A stretch of 64,000 nt of DNA from Leptasterias polaris (Eukaryota; Echinodermata; Asteroidea; Forcipulatida; Asteriidae): the NCBI GenBank assembly GCA_037783415.1, contig JAZGTN010000192.1, positions 186,001 through 250,000 of the forward strand, read 5' to 3'. Shown one piece after another: positions 25,701 to 40,700 of the stretch (the first letter of the stretch is position 1; the number at the start of each line of letters is the position of its first letter). The position numbers and the translations under genes are program-made. The notes beneath the pieces are model-generated. The model made no database searches. It was given only the letters and a program-made list of their open reading frames with translations, and was not told where the DNA came from.

Positions 25701-28700
25701 AATGGGTACCTGCAAGGGTAGAGGTTGATATTGTGTTTGAAAAAGCCTTCGGAGCGCCATCACGGCAGCCCGGGCTGTATACTCCCCAGGGAGCTGAGAA
25801 AGATTAAAGGAATGTTATTGGCCCAATGACCAGGGCACTAATGTAAAGGCATTGATACGTTATTGTGAAATGCGCTATATAAGAACTAGTTATTATTATT
25901 ATTATTATTATTAATATTCAACTACGATTCTTGAGGACAGAAATGATAGGAACCATCTCAACATTTTCAGGACACTTTAAACACCATCCTATCTCACAGA
26001 TGAAAGAAACCAAGAGGCAAGGTTTCTGTAAAGAAGTCACTCTCAGTTTATTCTGTAATCCTCAGTACTCCAGGCTACATTACAAACTGAGTGCTGAGAA
26101 CAGAACGTCAACCCAACCGGAAACAAATCCCAGAAAATATTAGTGCCGCGATCTATCCAGGTGGAAAATTTACCAACAATATAATTATTACCTTACCCTG
26201 AGATTATACTTTGTGCAATCCTCTTGAGATTTGTCATATACCGATCCGCCTACTCACTACTTGGTTTGGAGTCACCCAGTAGAAGGAGCGAGTCAGGGGG
26301 GAAAAGAGATATAGCAACAGCACGTGGCATCAGAAATTAATTGCCATCATGGGACTCGGATTTGTTCAGAAAAAATGTCGGTTAAATGCTGTGGGGTAAA
26401 AGGTTAAAAAGCTGTCCAAATGTTGTCACGCCTTGGGTGGAAAGGTTGGGTGAAGAAGTGGCTAAAGGGACTGACATATGTTGGGGCATGATCTGTAGTG
26501 TTCTCCTGGGGCGATCGCTTAGTCATAATTACAGCAGTGAGACCCATTCATTATATCACTTGTGTATCATGAGGCAAGCACCTTGGTATGATACAACCAA
26601 TGCATTTTCACTGCAGTCTGCTGCCCTCATTTGTTACTACACTGACATGCATCTTTTTGCAAAGTCATTTTTGCAACCATGTCACAACCCACAGCAGATT
26701 TACCCACTTTTAGGTAAATCTGCGGTATTAGTAATGATTTGCTGGAAAGGTAAACTTTTCAGAGTCCAGGATTCACTGAACATTACCTCAAGGTATCACT
26801 GCATCCATTACTGTTTTCCAACTACCCAAAGCAATCAACAATTACAATAAGAGTCTGTCAGCAGAAGTCCTCTGAAAATGATATACCAAGTCGGATTAAA
26901 TCTAGAATACATAAGCACAGACCTCTCAGACTTTCTTTCTTGTATTCTGATTTTAGTTTCCAATAGATCTATAACAACATGAGGCAATCAATGGGACACA
27001 ACCTATCACTTATAAAAGTAAGTCCAGATTAAGTCTTCCTCCAGCCCCTGACAGCACAACCTCGGTGGCCCAAGCCTATCATTACTGATGCCAAACCACA
27101 TTTATAGAAACCAGATCCCGTGCCATGCTTTGGAATTAAGGATTGTTCAATTTAGTTTCAACCAAACGCTTGCAAGGAGGAAATCTGTAACAATCACAGC
27201 AATCAATCTTGGATTTAATCAAGGGATGAACACTACAAAAAGCAGTTTTATACAGAAATTAGGGGAATGATTCCACAATAAAGCCTTTCTGGTATGACAG
27301 TTTTCTGACTTCTTACAGGAATACTAAGTCAACATGCTGGTTTTTTTTTCAAGGTTGTCCAGAATTGGTGAATCATTAAAAACAGATCCATAAGGTGCTG
27401 ACAATTTCTTATAAACAACTGAAAAGTTAAAAGTAAAAACTCCCCCTCATTACATAAATGTCACACTGAGAATCACATACTGCATGCACACACTCTCCTC
27501 AAGAGGTGTTCAAAAGTACAATTTTGTCCTGACAGATTTATAACCTTAAATAGGCAGTGCTGATAAAAGCCTACTCAAATACTGTAATATATATCTAAAC
27601 AAAGCATAACCAGTACAGGTGCACAGGGCTGTCAACTAAAGCGGAAAATTACCGATCAACGATGTCTTTCCTAGTGGACGCCATCGTTATTTTTCGAGCA
27701 AACACCTATCGATCGCGTGGTTCACTTGCACTCTTAAAGCGTCTGGTTTCCGCCGCATCCCCTTACACAAATAGCAATAAAAACACTACGGAGCCAGACT
27801 GTGCAAAAAACAGTGTAGAAGGTATGCTGTATGAGGAGAACTTGTGTCTGTGTTCTGGACTGTGTAATGCTTTTGTTTGTGTAAACTTCCGCGGAGCCAG
27901 ACTTTAAGAATCCTGAACCTTTATTTCTTTTCAATAAGCAATGTTTCCTTCAGCGGGATTTTTTTTTTCATGAAGCGTGATTTTTTTTTACACGGATTTT
28001 GTTCGTAACAGCGGTATTCCATTTTATAAAAAGCGGAAATCCGCCGATCCGCGGAAGAGTTGCATGCCTGACATATACAGGTGTGTGGGTAGAAATGAAG
28101 TACATGTGTAATAGTACAGGGATATATTCAATAACATTATTTTGCACTGTTAAAGAAAACAAGTTAGGTTGAATGGACCGTAAAATGAACTCTCACTCCA
28201 TTTCACTTCACTTGTTATCCTGTTACAAGAAAAGTAGTAAACTTATACTCATGATAAACATGGCTATTTTGTGATTCGGTTAGAAAAGTTTGTGACAAAT
28301 ATCCACAATATGTATGCGTGTTTCTGTGTTATCATTATAGCCTTTGGGAACTCTGTTGGGGTCAAACTGTGAGGACATTAACAATTTTTTGAAGATATCA
28401 ACCCTGTACATCTTCTCACGATAAGTCAAACATCATGTCCAATTTTGTAAACTATTTTCCCGATGATTAGAGTAATGCAACTGAGGACAATTTTCCTGAA
28501 AGTGATAATCGATACTTAGGCTATACAGACTTTTATCAACCGAGCTTTCACAAACTTCTGACAGTTTTGAAATCCTTTGGTCACAAACAGTGCAGCCTCT
28601 CTTTAAAGGATTCCACCATATACATCAATACTACCATGGACCACCTTTTATAAACATTGAAGCGTAAGCGGATGAAAATGGCTTTATGAAACAACTATCG

Positions 28701-31700
28701 CTGAAGCATACGTCCCACTATTCACAAACTGAGAGTCCGAGTGTCTTGCAGTAAAAGCTTAAGAGATACTTTTAAGGATCTGTGGACAGAAAGTCAGTTT
28801 TCAGAAACTTTGGGGGGAAAACAATTTAGTGAACACAAAGGACCAAGTCAGATCAGTTAATGAAACATTTGGAGAGGGTACAATAACTGTGGATTTATAG
28901 GCGGAATGCAAGTGATGGCATGACTTTTAGTCTGGAGTGATGGATCCTATAGGATTAGCAAGGTTTGCAAGTCTGGAGTATGAGATGTCAATCTAATCTG
29001 GGTAAGGCTGTGTGATAGGAGGCGGGCGGTATGAAGGAAACTGCTCAGCTGGTGATACCATGGTTGCTAACAGTATTGAGACAGGTTGACAAAACAGAAG
29101 CACTGTAGTGGCTAAAAGGATTAGGATCTCTTGCCTTGGAACCTTCCAAGTAAGAGAATTAAAGGCAGGGTATATTTTTGGTAATTGCCAAAGACCAGTA
29201 TCTTCACTTGGTGTATCCCAACATATGCATAAAATAACAAGCCTGTGAAAAATTTGGGCTAAATTTGTCATCAAAGTTGTAAGAAAATAATGAAAGAAAA
29301 AAACCACACCGGCAAAGAATTGTGTGCTTCCAGATGCCTGAGAAAGACTTCATGCCTGAAGCCTTTCTCAGATTCAAATATTTTAGTGAGAAATACCTCC
29401 TCCTCAAAAACTACATTACTTCAGAGGAAGTCGTTTCTCACAGTGTTTTATACTGTCAGAAGCTCTCAGGTGCTCCTAACCAAAGTAAGTTTTTATGGTA
29501 ATGTATTTCTTGAGTAATTACCAAAAGTGTCCACTACCTTTAAAGGGTTCCAAAATGAAAATGCACAAAACTATTTCTTCGGGGAGCCTGAGGTATACAG
29601 ATTTGAGCTGTTAGAATACAAGATGTTTATAAAATTAGATCAAGTTACTCAAATAAAATATAACTTGTATTATATATAGCTGACCCCAGAGTGTCATGTC
29701 TCTAGTTTAATTTCAAATTTAGAATTCTTAAATATAACAGTGACATTTTAATAGTGAAATCTAATAATATGTCAGAATTTCATTTGCAACGCTTAATCAT
29801 ATAAAAAAAAAAAAATTTGCCACATAAAAGCCCAAGCATGTCCCTGTGATGTGAGAGCTAACCACAACTAAAGGAAGCCTCGTAAAACTGGTTGAAGACC
29901 ATCCACACCCTGTATGTATGTATGTATGCCCCACTTAAGTCTCCTTACACTGCTCTGAAATTTACGGAGTCAGGCCCTCGCGGGTGCTCATGCTGAGCCC
30001 AGACACTGATCTAAGCTATCAATATAAATCTATTTCCACTAAATCATACATCTGTCTAGGTTGTTTCTGCAGTAGCTGCCAGAGCTCACAAATCACACAA
30101 GTACAACTGTGTAACTTTGGGAAAACCGCAAGATTTTGTGTCGAGGACACACAGAAGCTGGCCACCTTTTTCCTGTTCTGAAATTTATGAATTCAACGAC
30201 TTAAACCGCGATAAAGTAAAAAACGAATCTCACCATTTACACCGGTTGTACAATAAATTAATCAATGCTTCCACAAATCATATTTCCTTTTATGTCCTAT
30301 TTGAGTATTGTTTGCCCTAGTGGAAGGGAAGGCCCACAAATCATTCAAGCGCATTAACCCTCTAAGATAAAACGCACTAAATCATCATAACATGAAATGG
30401 TCCAAGAAGCAGGAGTTTCAAAGAAGACGTAAAGTACTCGCTGAAATGTTAGAATAAAAAACCAGTATTAAAAGAGTCGGAGTTTAAGTCAAGTTCACTG
30501 GGTTAGATCACAAGTACAGCAAAAGTATGCGCACAATGAAGATATTACCTCCATCTATGCTGTATGTGCTGTATAGTTAACAGCTTGTCCTTTGAACCTT
30601 ATCAAATAATTATTTTTTTTTTTTTAAGGGGAAAAAAGTCAGCCCCATTAAAAGAGAAATTACAACTGTTACCCCCACATGGGTTCACATTTATTTTGCC
30701 ATCAACACTTCATTATCTCCTTTCCACTTGAACCAAACTTAGTTCTCCCACCTTTACCCCCCCCCCCCCACAGTACCACTCTACCCTTAAAAAAAGTTAA
30801 TCCTATAAATAACCAAACCAATGTTTAAATGAGTCTATTAGTAAAAAACTATCTTGTAAAAGTTCAGACTCATTTTAAAATGTGTTTGAATTTGAAATGG
30901 ATAAAGCAATTGTTTGAATTACTTGATCTCTACTGAAAAGAGAGAAAGAAACAAAACATGAAATCATTCTGTCAAAACTGCAGACCCTTTCTACTTGTTC
31001 ATAAAACAATGCATGCCTGACACTAATTCTTTGTATTGTTACGACACCACAAATACGTTATGTTTGAACTACTTCATCGCCACCATCGTCAATCAATCAA
31101 AACTTGTGCTTGGTTTGCTTACAACGTAATAAACCAATTAAAATTTTAGATAAGACAAATGCTTAGGTGTCCTTTCAGTAATGACGTGCATTACTTTGAT
31201 GCCGTTGACGTCACTTTTTTTCACCTCGCCTGATCTTTTACCCACTACTGACCCCGTCATCACAAATATTTTGTTCCCCACATTTTGTTCACCCTTCAAA
31301 GATTGTCTGACAATGTGTTCACCACCTTGCTTCCGGCAGCTGGATGAGCAGAGACTGCAGAGTACACCAGGGGTAATAAACATCCCCTTCTCAGCCTACC
31401 TCGCCCTTCTATACAGAAACACCAACTACCTGGAGCAGTCCGCTAGCCCTGTCAACACCCCTATGCAACTTGGCTGTAAACACCCCCCAAAACAAGGCAT
31501 GAGCAAAAACAGACTAAATAGACTCTAACGAATATTGGCTCCTGCGGGTGAGAACAGGGTCATCAATCAAGCACCATAGAAATTGCTAAAGTGCATTCGC
31601 CAGGCGATTAAGGGCAGTTGAATCGCTCTTCTCTTTCTCAGGATGACGATGCGTAACCGCCTGTTGTGGAATCATGGTGGGGTGGGCTAGACGGTAAGCA

Positions 31701-34700
31701 CGTCGCTCCGTGCTACTACCATAATGTTGCCTCTTACAATAACATGGATTTAATATCATCTAATACCAATGATTAGTCTGGTATGTGTTGACTCATTCAA
31801 CTGTGCAGTAAACTTGGGACCTTTACACACAGCTTTGAAAAGAAATGTCAAATTCACACTTGAGCAAATTTGTCAGCATTTTGAAACCAAGTAAGATGAT
31901 GACTTTCTTTGATTATGATTTATGTACCATGTAATTACCTACATCACAAACAATCTAGTATCAAACATCGAATGCATCCTGTCTACATTTGTTACTATAC
32001 TTAAATACTGTGGAAAATGCCAATGACCGTACTTTGCCTAAAATCTGTTAGTGGTGTGTTCTGCGGCCTGACCAATGACTCCTATCGAAGACAGCTAGCA
32101 TCAACACTGGTGGTAAGATTTAAGGCCTTGCCTTCATTGTGGACACACAGTGTCTGTTTCTCTTTGTATCTTTCCTCCATTGCTGCACCCATTACATCTT
32201 TGTGGAAAAAACCACTTCCCTCTGGGGCCCCTCTGTTTATCATGTAATAGACCCAGGAGGTGAGCGCTGTTTATTTGTTTGCCCTCAAAAAGTAGATACG
32301 CTGGATGTACACATTTATAATACCATCAAATCATATCCTGATTTATTTTTACACCAGGCTTGGGACCACAGGGCCAAATTTGTTGCTTCTATTCTCATCT
32401 GGTAGCCCTGGGTGTGAACCCATGATTTCTTCATCACTTGCCTAGCCTGGCTCAACCTGTCTGAGTATTACAAGCAAGCAAACCTCAACCCAATTGCAGG
32501 ATATTGCCCTTGGAAAAACTATTACATATTATTGTTCTGTGTTTTATGAATCACCAAAGTTAATGCTCCAATTGTATAGTGCCATGTTTGAGCTCAATTA
32601 ATTTCATTGATAATAATTAGCACATAAGCTAAGTTAAAGGCACAACATTGGCAGTTAGTTAAGGGAACTCTGTCAAACCCCCAAACAAAGATATTGACAA
32701 AATAGGGAGACTGCCAACATTAGCCCTGTTCGCATTGGACTTAATTTGGGTAAACTAACCGAGCAAATGGGCAACTTAACCATTTTAAGTCCAATGCGAA
32801 CAGCCCAGGAAGTTTCCCTCCCAGGTAACTTACCCGACCCGAATGGGTAGTTTAACCGAGCCACGTCTGCCCGGTTAAATTGACCAGGTCAGTTTAACCG
32901 AGCCGAAAAGTCCAGTGCGAACGCGATCAGGGTAAAAGCCGTCCCGGTAAAAAGCCACATCCGGTCCCCCGATCTACCCGCCGCGCCACGTGATCGTGTG
33001 GTGACACGTCGTACACACGCAATTGTTTACACAGACGGAAGCTCCGTTGCACTCATTGCATTCTCACTGTCATGCACCACGGTCAAAGGTCACTGCGATA
33101 GCGCCCTTTTGTGTTTGTCTTAAGTTAGTCGGTATAGCTTTACCGATCGCGTCGGTTAGTTTACCCACGTCATTAATCCAAGTGCTGACGCTGGTTAAGT
33201 TTCCCCTTTTGGAATGTTAACCACTGTCTCGGTAAAACATTAATCCAATGCGAACACGGCTTTAGCTCAGTTGGTAGAGTGTCAGCACATTAATCCGGAG
33301 GTCAGTGGTTCAAGTCACGCTCTAGTAAATTTTTCTTTGTTCAATCCCAAATAAACTTTTAAAACTGACAGATAATATAATTATTGATGAAGGAAGCTTA
33401 CAGATAAACATCAAATTGTTAAAAACCTTGATGCCACAATGTACAACAAAAGAGGCATTTTCAAAAATCTTAAAACATGGTTGGGAAAAGGGTTTTCAAA
33501 AATGGTACAGCTTTGTTTGATCACAGATAATAAAAATCTGTTTTTCTTAACATAGTTATAAGAAAAACCTGAACAAAGTGACAAAGTGATCTGGGAGGTG
33601 GGTGTGGGAAACGAATGACACCCCTCAACTCCTGACAGTCTCCTCCAATCTACAACCGCGGGGTGTGAGTCCAGTCCAAAGTGATATCTCTGAGCATGTT
33701 CAGACAGCGTACTAAGTTAGACCTGAACCGGTTTAACTTTACGAGCAGCGGGGGGCAGTCGCAAAAATAAAACTACCTTGCGTTCAGACAGCTCGAAGTT
33801 AAACCCGATACGGTTTATCTACGGTTTTAAGAGGTCAAAAAGCACCGTGACCCAACACAACAACATCCGGTTTAATCACAAAAGCACACACATGATGGCC
33901 CTGTCTAAATAGTGTATACTGACAGTGACAGCGCACGCTGGCAACTTTCAAAATTTGCAGTCAGTTTTTTTACAGGATTTTTAAAACAGAGCGGGTGTTA
34001 AATACCTCGCATGTTTTTTCCCAATGTACTGATGCCACTCCGATCGTCCCGAAAGTGTCACAATGCGTCGTTTCGTCCGCTATCCATTGTTTTTTATTCA
34101 CAGGATATTGGCACTGCAAACACTGCAAAATGCGCAATAATTTCCCCTGTTTGAACTCCTTATACACGGCCATTTTGCATGATATTCTTCCTTGTATTTC
34201 TGCTGGCATTTCCATGTCTTTGTGGTCATGACTTTCGACGTTTGTTTTACAATCAACTAATTCGTTGTGGATCGATGTACACATGTACTGATTGCATTAT
34301 CACGTGCTTGAAAGTATTTCTGCCAGGCACACACTAACGAATTCTCCTATTGGTTGATGAGTAGGACATGGAATTATTGGCCAATAGGAAAATTCGTTAT
34401 GAGCTACATGTTTTAATCGGGGGGAAGTGGAACTCTGGGAGCTGAGATTTTATACGTGTGGGACTAGGACTGATGTCGGGACATTGATGCATTTTTCGTG
34501 ATCTGTAAAATTCTGGATACTCCATTCACTGTTCGATCATTTCGCTTCGTGATGATTTTCAAGCAGGAATCAAACTGACATGGCTGAAAATGTAGCGTTA
34601 TTATACACGATCGTATTCATACCGATCTTGATAAAAACAGAACTAAATAACAGGTGAGCAAAACGAAAATAACCCAAACGAAGACGCACGCTTTCCGCTT

Positions 34701-37700
34701 TCATTTTGACGTGTTCATTGAGGCTGCGTACGGAGGTCAGTGGGCCATCTGTTGTAACCAGTTAAACCGGATGTTGTCATTTTTATTCTGTCCACACGCA
34801 GTGTTAAAAAGATAAACCCGAAGCGGTCTAAGATAAACCCTCCAGCTCAGCGGTCTAACTTTTCTGGGTTAAACCCGATTCGGTCTAACTTTAGAACAGA
34901 CTGTGTCTGAACGACCTCTCTGATCTGCTGATTTAATACCAGCTGACAGTATTTGTGTTTGCCTGGTGTAGTGTGTATGTGTATATTTAGTGGTAGATTA
35001 AACAGCAGACAGCCTTTGCCAAGGAGTTACACCAATGTTCTTTTATGACCCCCTTGGAAGAATAAAAAAAATCAACAAAAGAAACCAACAGCAAAGGTTT
35101 GTCCTTGGCTTGGAGAAAATCTTTCTGCCTACTGATAAAAAGTTGTGATTTAAGAATTTCGAGTTGTATTCATTCAAGATAAAGACACATGGTGATAAGA
35201 GTGTTTCAAATTTTGACAGTTGGTAGGTGGTATGGTCATTTTGAAATAGCACTGCACCTTCTTTCTATGCACTGGTGGTTGCTGAACAGAGTGTCTAATT
35301 GAGGGACATCTAAATAATTTGATGGAATAAATCTCTCTGTCGTGGAAACATTTGAAGTGAAGGATTGCATCAAAGTGAAAAGGGTATAGAAATGAGAGTA
35401 GTTGGGAGCAAACAGGGAAAAAGACACGTTTACCCACATCGGAATGAAAAACATATAATCCTGAAAACGTCAAGTTATCAGGTTGAGTAAAGGGAATTCA
35501 AATAATTTTAGCTTGAACAAAGGAAAAATTGACTAGAGCGGGATTTGAACCTTTGACCTCCGGATTAGTGCCGGCACTCTACCAACTGAGCATCTAGCCC
35601 TTATGTTGGACCCAGTCAGTTTCCCTTGTGATGTATACTTGATGTATACTCAAATAAAAAGAGCTCTTAAGTCAAGGCTCAAACCGAAACTTGATAAATA
35701 CATCTCAAATGTATTAGGCCAAGTAAAATAAATAACATGTTGCTCGTCCGGACTTTTTAAAAAGTTGGTGAGGGAGGTCCTTGTTATTTGTTATTTTCAA
35801 AATTTTTGTTATTTTTTTCAAGATGGCCACCATGTCCAAGATGGCCGCCATATCGTATTTGAAGATGTTTTTATGGTTTTATGAGCATGTTCTGTATGTC
35901 CTCAAATTCTGTTTAAAGTCGCCATGTGTGTTTCTGTGTCCATTTTGATAGATATTGTTATTCTTTCCAAGAGTTCTTCTTGCTTTTGCTCAAAAATTAT
36001 TCTGTGTGTGTGGCATCACGTCCTGATGCAAAGATCTCGTTCAAAAAAGAACTGTGGCATGCAAACGTCAAGGGCAAAACGTTTCAAAGAAATGATTGCG
36101 TTGTGGAAATAGCAATTTTTGTAGGCCTACCTGCAAGAAAGATGATGAAATTGCTCCAAAAAAATTAAGGATACATTTGCTTTTTTTTTTTAATAAAAAA
36201 TAACAAAAAATTTGGTGCGGCCTCCAAAATCGGAGCGGGCGGGGACGAGCAACATGTTATTTATTTTACTTGGCCTTATGAAAATCCATGATCACAATGA
36301 AGACTTTGGGTGGGCTGCTAGCCAACCAGTACCACCAGGATGAGAAGGGTCATATATGCCCAAGTATCACAGCCACTCCTGGTAAATGGTTATCACAGTT
36401 TACTGCGATAAAAATGGATGTCAGAAATATGGGTTAGTCAAACACATGAAGAATGTGCAGTTTTGACATTTGTTGTTAAACGTAGTACAGAGTAGTTTGG
36501 AGATACAGACTGTGTGGAAATCTTAATGATGGGCCCTCCTTCTGAATGTTAAGTCAACAATGTTATTTTCCTCCTGGCGGTGTGAACATTAACAACATTA
36601 GTTTTGCATGGTTGGTAATAACTCCTCAAGTTCACTGTCAAGGTACTGATATGATGGGATCAAGAATCCATCTAAATAGTACATTGGCAATTTTGGAAGT
36701 GCCTTTGCTTCTGGTAAAATTTATTTTTAGCATCACAATATTCACTGAATAAATGACTGAATAAATGATAAATGTATATCTTGAAATGCCTTTTTGTAAA
36801 TGATGCTTGACATTTTTTGCATGTCTTTTTTTGAAACTCAAAATAGACATGTGAAGTAACAGCAAGGTTTATTTAACAGAAAACAGCGAGTAACGTGTGC
36901 ATTGTTTCCAGGGCCTCCACAGCTCAACATAGAAAAGTACAATACTTTTCCAAAAATTGAATTAGAACCTTTAAGTCAATTTGCTTAAAAACGAAAGCAG
37001 GACAGACAGTCCATACAAAAACTGTTTACCTGACCAATTACTTTTAGTACTGTATGTGAAATAATCAATGCATTGTTCAAGAGTCTTGCATGGCAATACT
37101 GCTTTTGTGTAACTTGAGTAAACAACCTATTAAAATTAAGTTACCCTGAATAAAACGCGAATGATTTCACAGCACTTTAATAACAGCATTCCCCAGGGCC
37201 TCCATACTAATTATAATTCAGCTGTTTGTATCCATTTCAATTAACAACTGTTTCTAATTACCTGCAATCAGTGAGCATAACTGAGTTTGACTGCCAGTCT
37301 TTAATGAACCAAAATTTGTGAACAACCATTTGCTTGATTTCATCTCCTTCTTTACATATTTTTGAAATATTTCCCTCTCACTGTGTCTTCAAATATCTTG
37401 CAAGGTCTCTGCTATAGCAACAGCGTTAATTGGAAGTTTGGCACATCTAATTAACTCCGGAAATCCTGTGTGGGCAAATTAAACTTGCAGGTGAGGACAA
37501 ATTTTCACCCGAAAAAAGGAGACAAAATTAAATGTTCTTTGAGGTAGCCGTATTTGAGTCATCCATGAACTTGTGTTAAAGTAAAGGAAAGACAGACTTT
37601 CCATTACATGCAGTTTCAACATGGTCACACCCCGTTGTGGACCTTAATGCAAATTGGAGGTTCCATTTTTGAAGGATAAACTTTGACAGTACTTGCAGAG

Positions 37701-40700
37701 TTTGGAATTCTTTAAGGTAGGAAACAGTTATGGTCTATGGATGATTATTCTACCAGTAATACACTTACACAGCCGTCTTTTGAATGATTTGCCATTCCTT
37801 TATTCATCCATAACTCAAACTGGAACATGAACTGGCTTACAGCTTTTGACTCCTTTATGGTGAGAATTTCTGGACCCTCTTCCCGAATGAACAATATTTT
37901 AAGGATGTAAAGAGTGTAAAATTTGATTAAAACTACTCCTTATCAGCCTATAGATAAACCTGAGGATGTGTCAAAGACACATGCTTTGGTAGTTCATTGC
38001 TGAAACCAGAGGAGAAAAAAAAAGAATCTGCTAAATACCAGACATTTTTGTGGTGAGGTATCCAGCTAGGAAGACCTGCTCCATGGGGAAATATAACTCC
38101 CTGTCCAAAGGGAACTTTTGTCTGCCTTAGACGTTTAAAAACAAACATTTATAATTTCAACTGTCAAGTTCTAGTGCTTTTAATGGCAGTTTGGGGTTTA
38201 AGGAAATTCCTTTCCCTGCATTGGTTTTGAGAGGGAAATAATTATAATTTCACTGTTGACAGCTGGGTGGAAAAAATAATTGAAGGAAATATTGTGTAGC
38301 ATAGTGAGAGCATGGTGAGAGTAATGTAGAAAAACTGAGTCCCCCACATAAAGGCTCACTTTACTCTATACTGTAGAACTCATGCAAAGAAATGTTGACA
38401 AGATAATGGATGAGTTTGACTGGGAGTTGTACGACAGTGACAACAAACAAACAATAACTATAATTGTTTAACTTTCATTTTTAACCGCGCTGTTGTGTTC
38501 ATCAACAAGAGTTGCACTTTGGTTGCATAAACTAACAAAACTAGTCAACTATGCAAACTTGATCAGAAAAAAGTTTTGCATATATATCAACAATAGGCCT
38601 CGGAGCTCCTTTTCAAGTGTCTTAATTAATAATCAAGGTACAAAGGTGGGCCTTTCGAAACTGACATAAAGCATGAGGACCTTAATATTAATATCAAAAT
38701 TATAATTTCTTACATTGCGTGCTAATGTGACTCACTTAAGCGAAAACAGGAAATGCCGAATTAACACTCACTGCCTGTTACACATAAAGGAACTCAATGC
38801 ATTCTATTTCCTTGTAAATGTTAGTGATTTTTTATACTATCAAGAGACCACATACATTAATAAATGTTAAACTTCAGTCAGTACAAAGAATAAGTATAAG
38901 TTCTTAGAACAACTTAATAAATACATGAGCTGCCGGCACAACGTATTGCAATCAATTTGGGAAAACTAATAAGGGTGTTGATATTGAGGTTGGCAATTTC
39001 TTTTCCACTTACAGCACACAACTTTTTTAGCAATTGGAAAAAATCCATACAAAATTTGAAAAAACAATCAGTTCATAAAACGAACTCGGTTGAAGTCGCA
39101 AATGTTTTTAATCCCTTATGTTGATTGATTTGTTTATCAAGTTCATTGGTGAGTTAATGTGCAATGATTAACCAAAGAATAGTTTTTGCGTTATGGTTAT
39201 ATTAGTAGTACGGTTAGATGTGAAAGTAAATTAAGGAAGAAGGTAAGGGTTAATGGGGCTGGACTAGAGTTAGTCTTGAGTGGCAACGCTGGTTTTTGTA
39301 TTAGTCACCAGTAGAGGCACAACATCAACTGGATCGGAAGGACTGGATAACTCTATGAGTCTTGTTCAAAACTAGTGCCTTGATAAACTTGGCACAGCCG
39401 CCTGGCAAAATCCACGCAGGGGAGACAGAAGAGGTCTAGGTCACAGTCAGCTCACCATTGTGCGCGTGCAATTCATTTCATGCATATTCAAATCACAGTC
39501 AGAAAGAAAAAAACCTGGGCGAGTCCTATTGCCAAAAGTGTCAAGACATTGGATTTGATGTTTGTTTGATTTAGATATTTCTCCTTCGGTAATTGGTGAT
39601 TCGTGCATCGGCATTAACAAAACAAACGTCGCCAATCAAGACTAGATTAGAGTTAGATTTAGCAATGGTACAGGATGTGCTGAAGTAAAAAGATCACTGG
39701 ATTTAGGTGGCTAATGGGGGAGGGCAGTAACCCTTAAGTCGTCCCCTTAAATCTCCTTCCTGTTGAAACTATTGTCATGGAATATAGATAGCAGTAACAC
39801 AAACTGATAAAAATGTTCCTGTCCAAATTATCCTCCATATCTACTTAAATCTAGTCATAAATCAGCCATTCATGCCAGGCAGTAATTTGTACAGCTAGGC
39901 AGATGATTACTCCAGGCTCCTCTGAAACGAGGCACCTATTACAACCTCTTCCTTATTCTCTCCTATCCACCTGTTGAAATCAATATACACAGCTGAGCCT
40001 ATTAAGCAATGACAGCCATGGTCTAGAAAACATCACGCAACCCTACAATATGCATACGTACATGTATATGTACTCCTCTCCTACACTACTTGTGCCTACA
40101 CCAATGACACATATTCCTTCACATTGGCTGTAACTGAGGTTGCTATGGTTAAATCACACTTTCCATTCAAGATGAGCTTATGGGATGATCGAACACTTAA
40201 CCACAGATTATCATGAGCCTTGTGGTCATCAAACAATCACTGCTGTAGATAAACTAAAACGAATTCAGGAGATATCTAAACTTGTTTCTTGGGAAAATTA
40301 CAAAAAACAGTAATTAACTGTAACCAAAGGAGGTTATTGAGCTTGGCTACTGGGCCATCTGTGGTTTGTGGTAGACCGCAGTGCCTCTCTAGCCTAGATT
40401 GTATTTCTATCATGCAAACCTTAAACTCTTTTTAGGTTTAATAATGTTGTTTCTCATGCAGATGCAAACAAAATTGGTGCAAAGGCGTTGTATCTCCTAA
40501 AGTAGCACTTACGTTACGCGAGAGTTTGAAATTGTCAAAACCATTGTTTCTCGCTTAATATAGCCCGGATGTACAGACAAAACAAAGTAGGCCAACACGC
40601 TAAGACATGACGTTTTTGAACAAAGCATTTTTGAGTGAGATACAACATTGTTGCAAAATCGAGATACTGACACACTGATTCATTCTCATCCCTGATATTT

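Larger units (their letters stand above)
33694..34916. mobile_element. Non-autonomous DNA transposon, ~1.22 kb, carrying an ORF
   Basis: Flanked by TCTCTGA at 33687-33693 and 34917-34923. Ends GCATGTTCAGACA and, inverted, GGTCGTTCAGACA. Subterminal repeats of the type AAACCCGAxxCGGTCTAA and GAACCGGTTTAA are arranged at both ends. CpG-rich relative to the surroundings. Contains a minus-strand ORF (33970-34284) and an internal palindrome (34335-34399). Confidence 0.72.

Noticed and set aside
26386..26850. 154-codon open frame, longest in the window
   Set aside because: No recognisable domain, no supporting splice sites or codon pattern; in an AT-rich 41-kb intron a frame of this length can occur by chance.
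33262..33335. tRNA gene with GCTCAGTTGGTAGAG
   Set aside because: No matching 5' and 3' acceptor strands; the same segment recurs with a common tail at 35513, 49911 and 18687.
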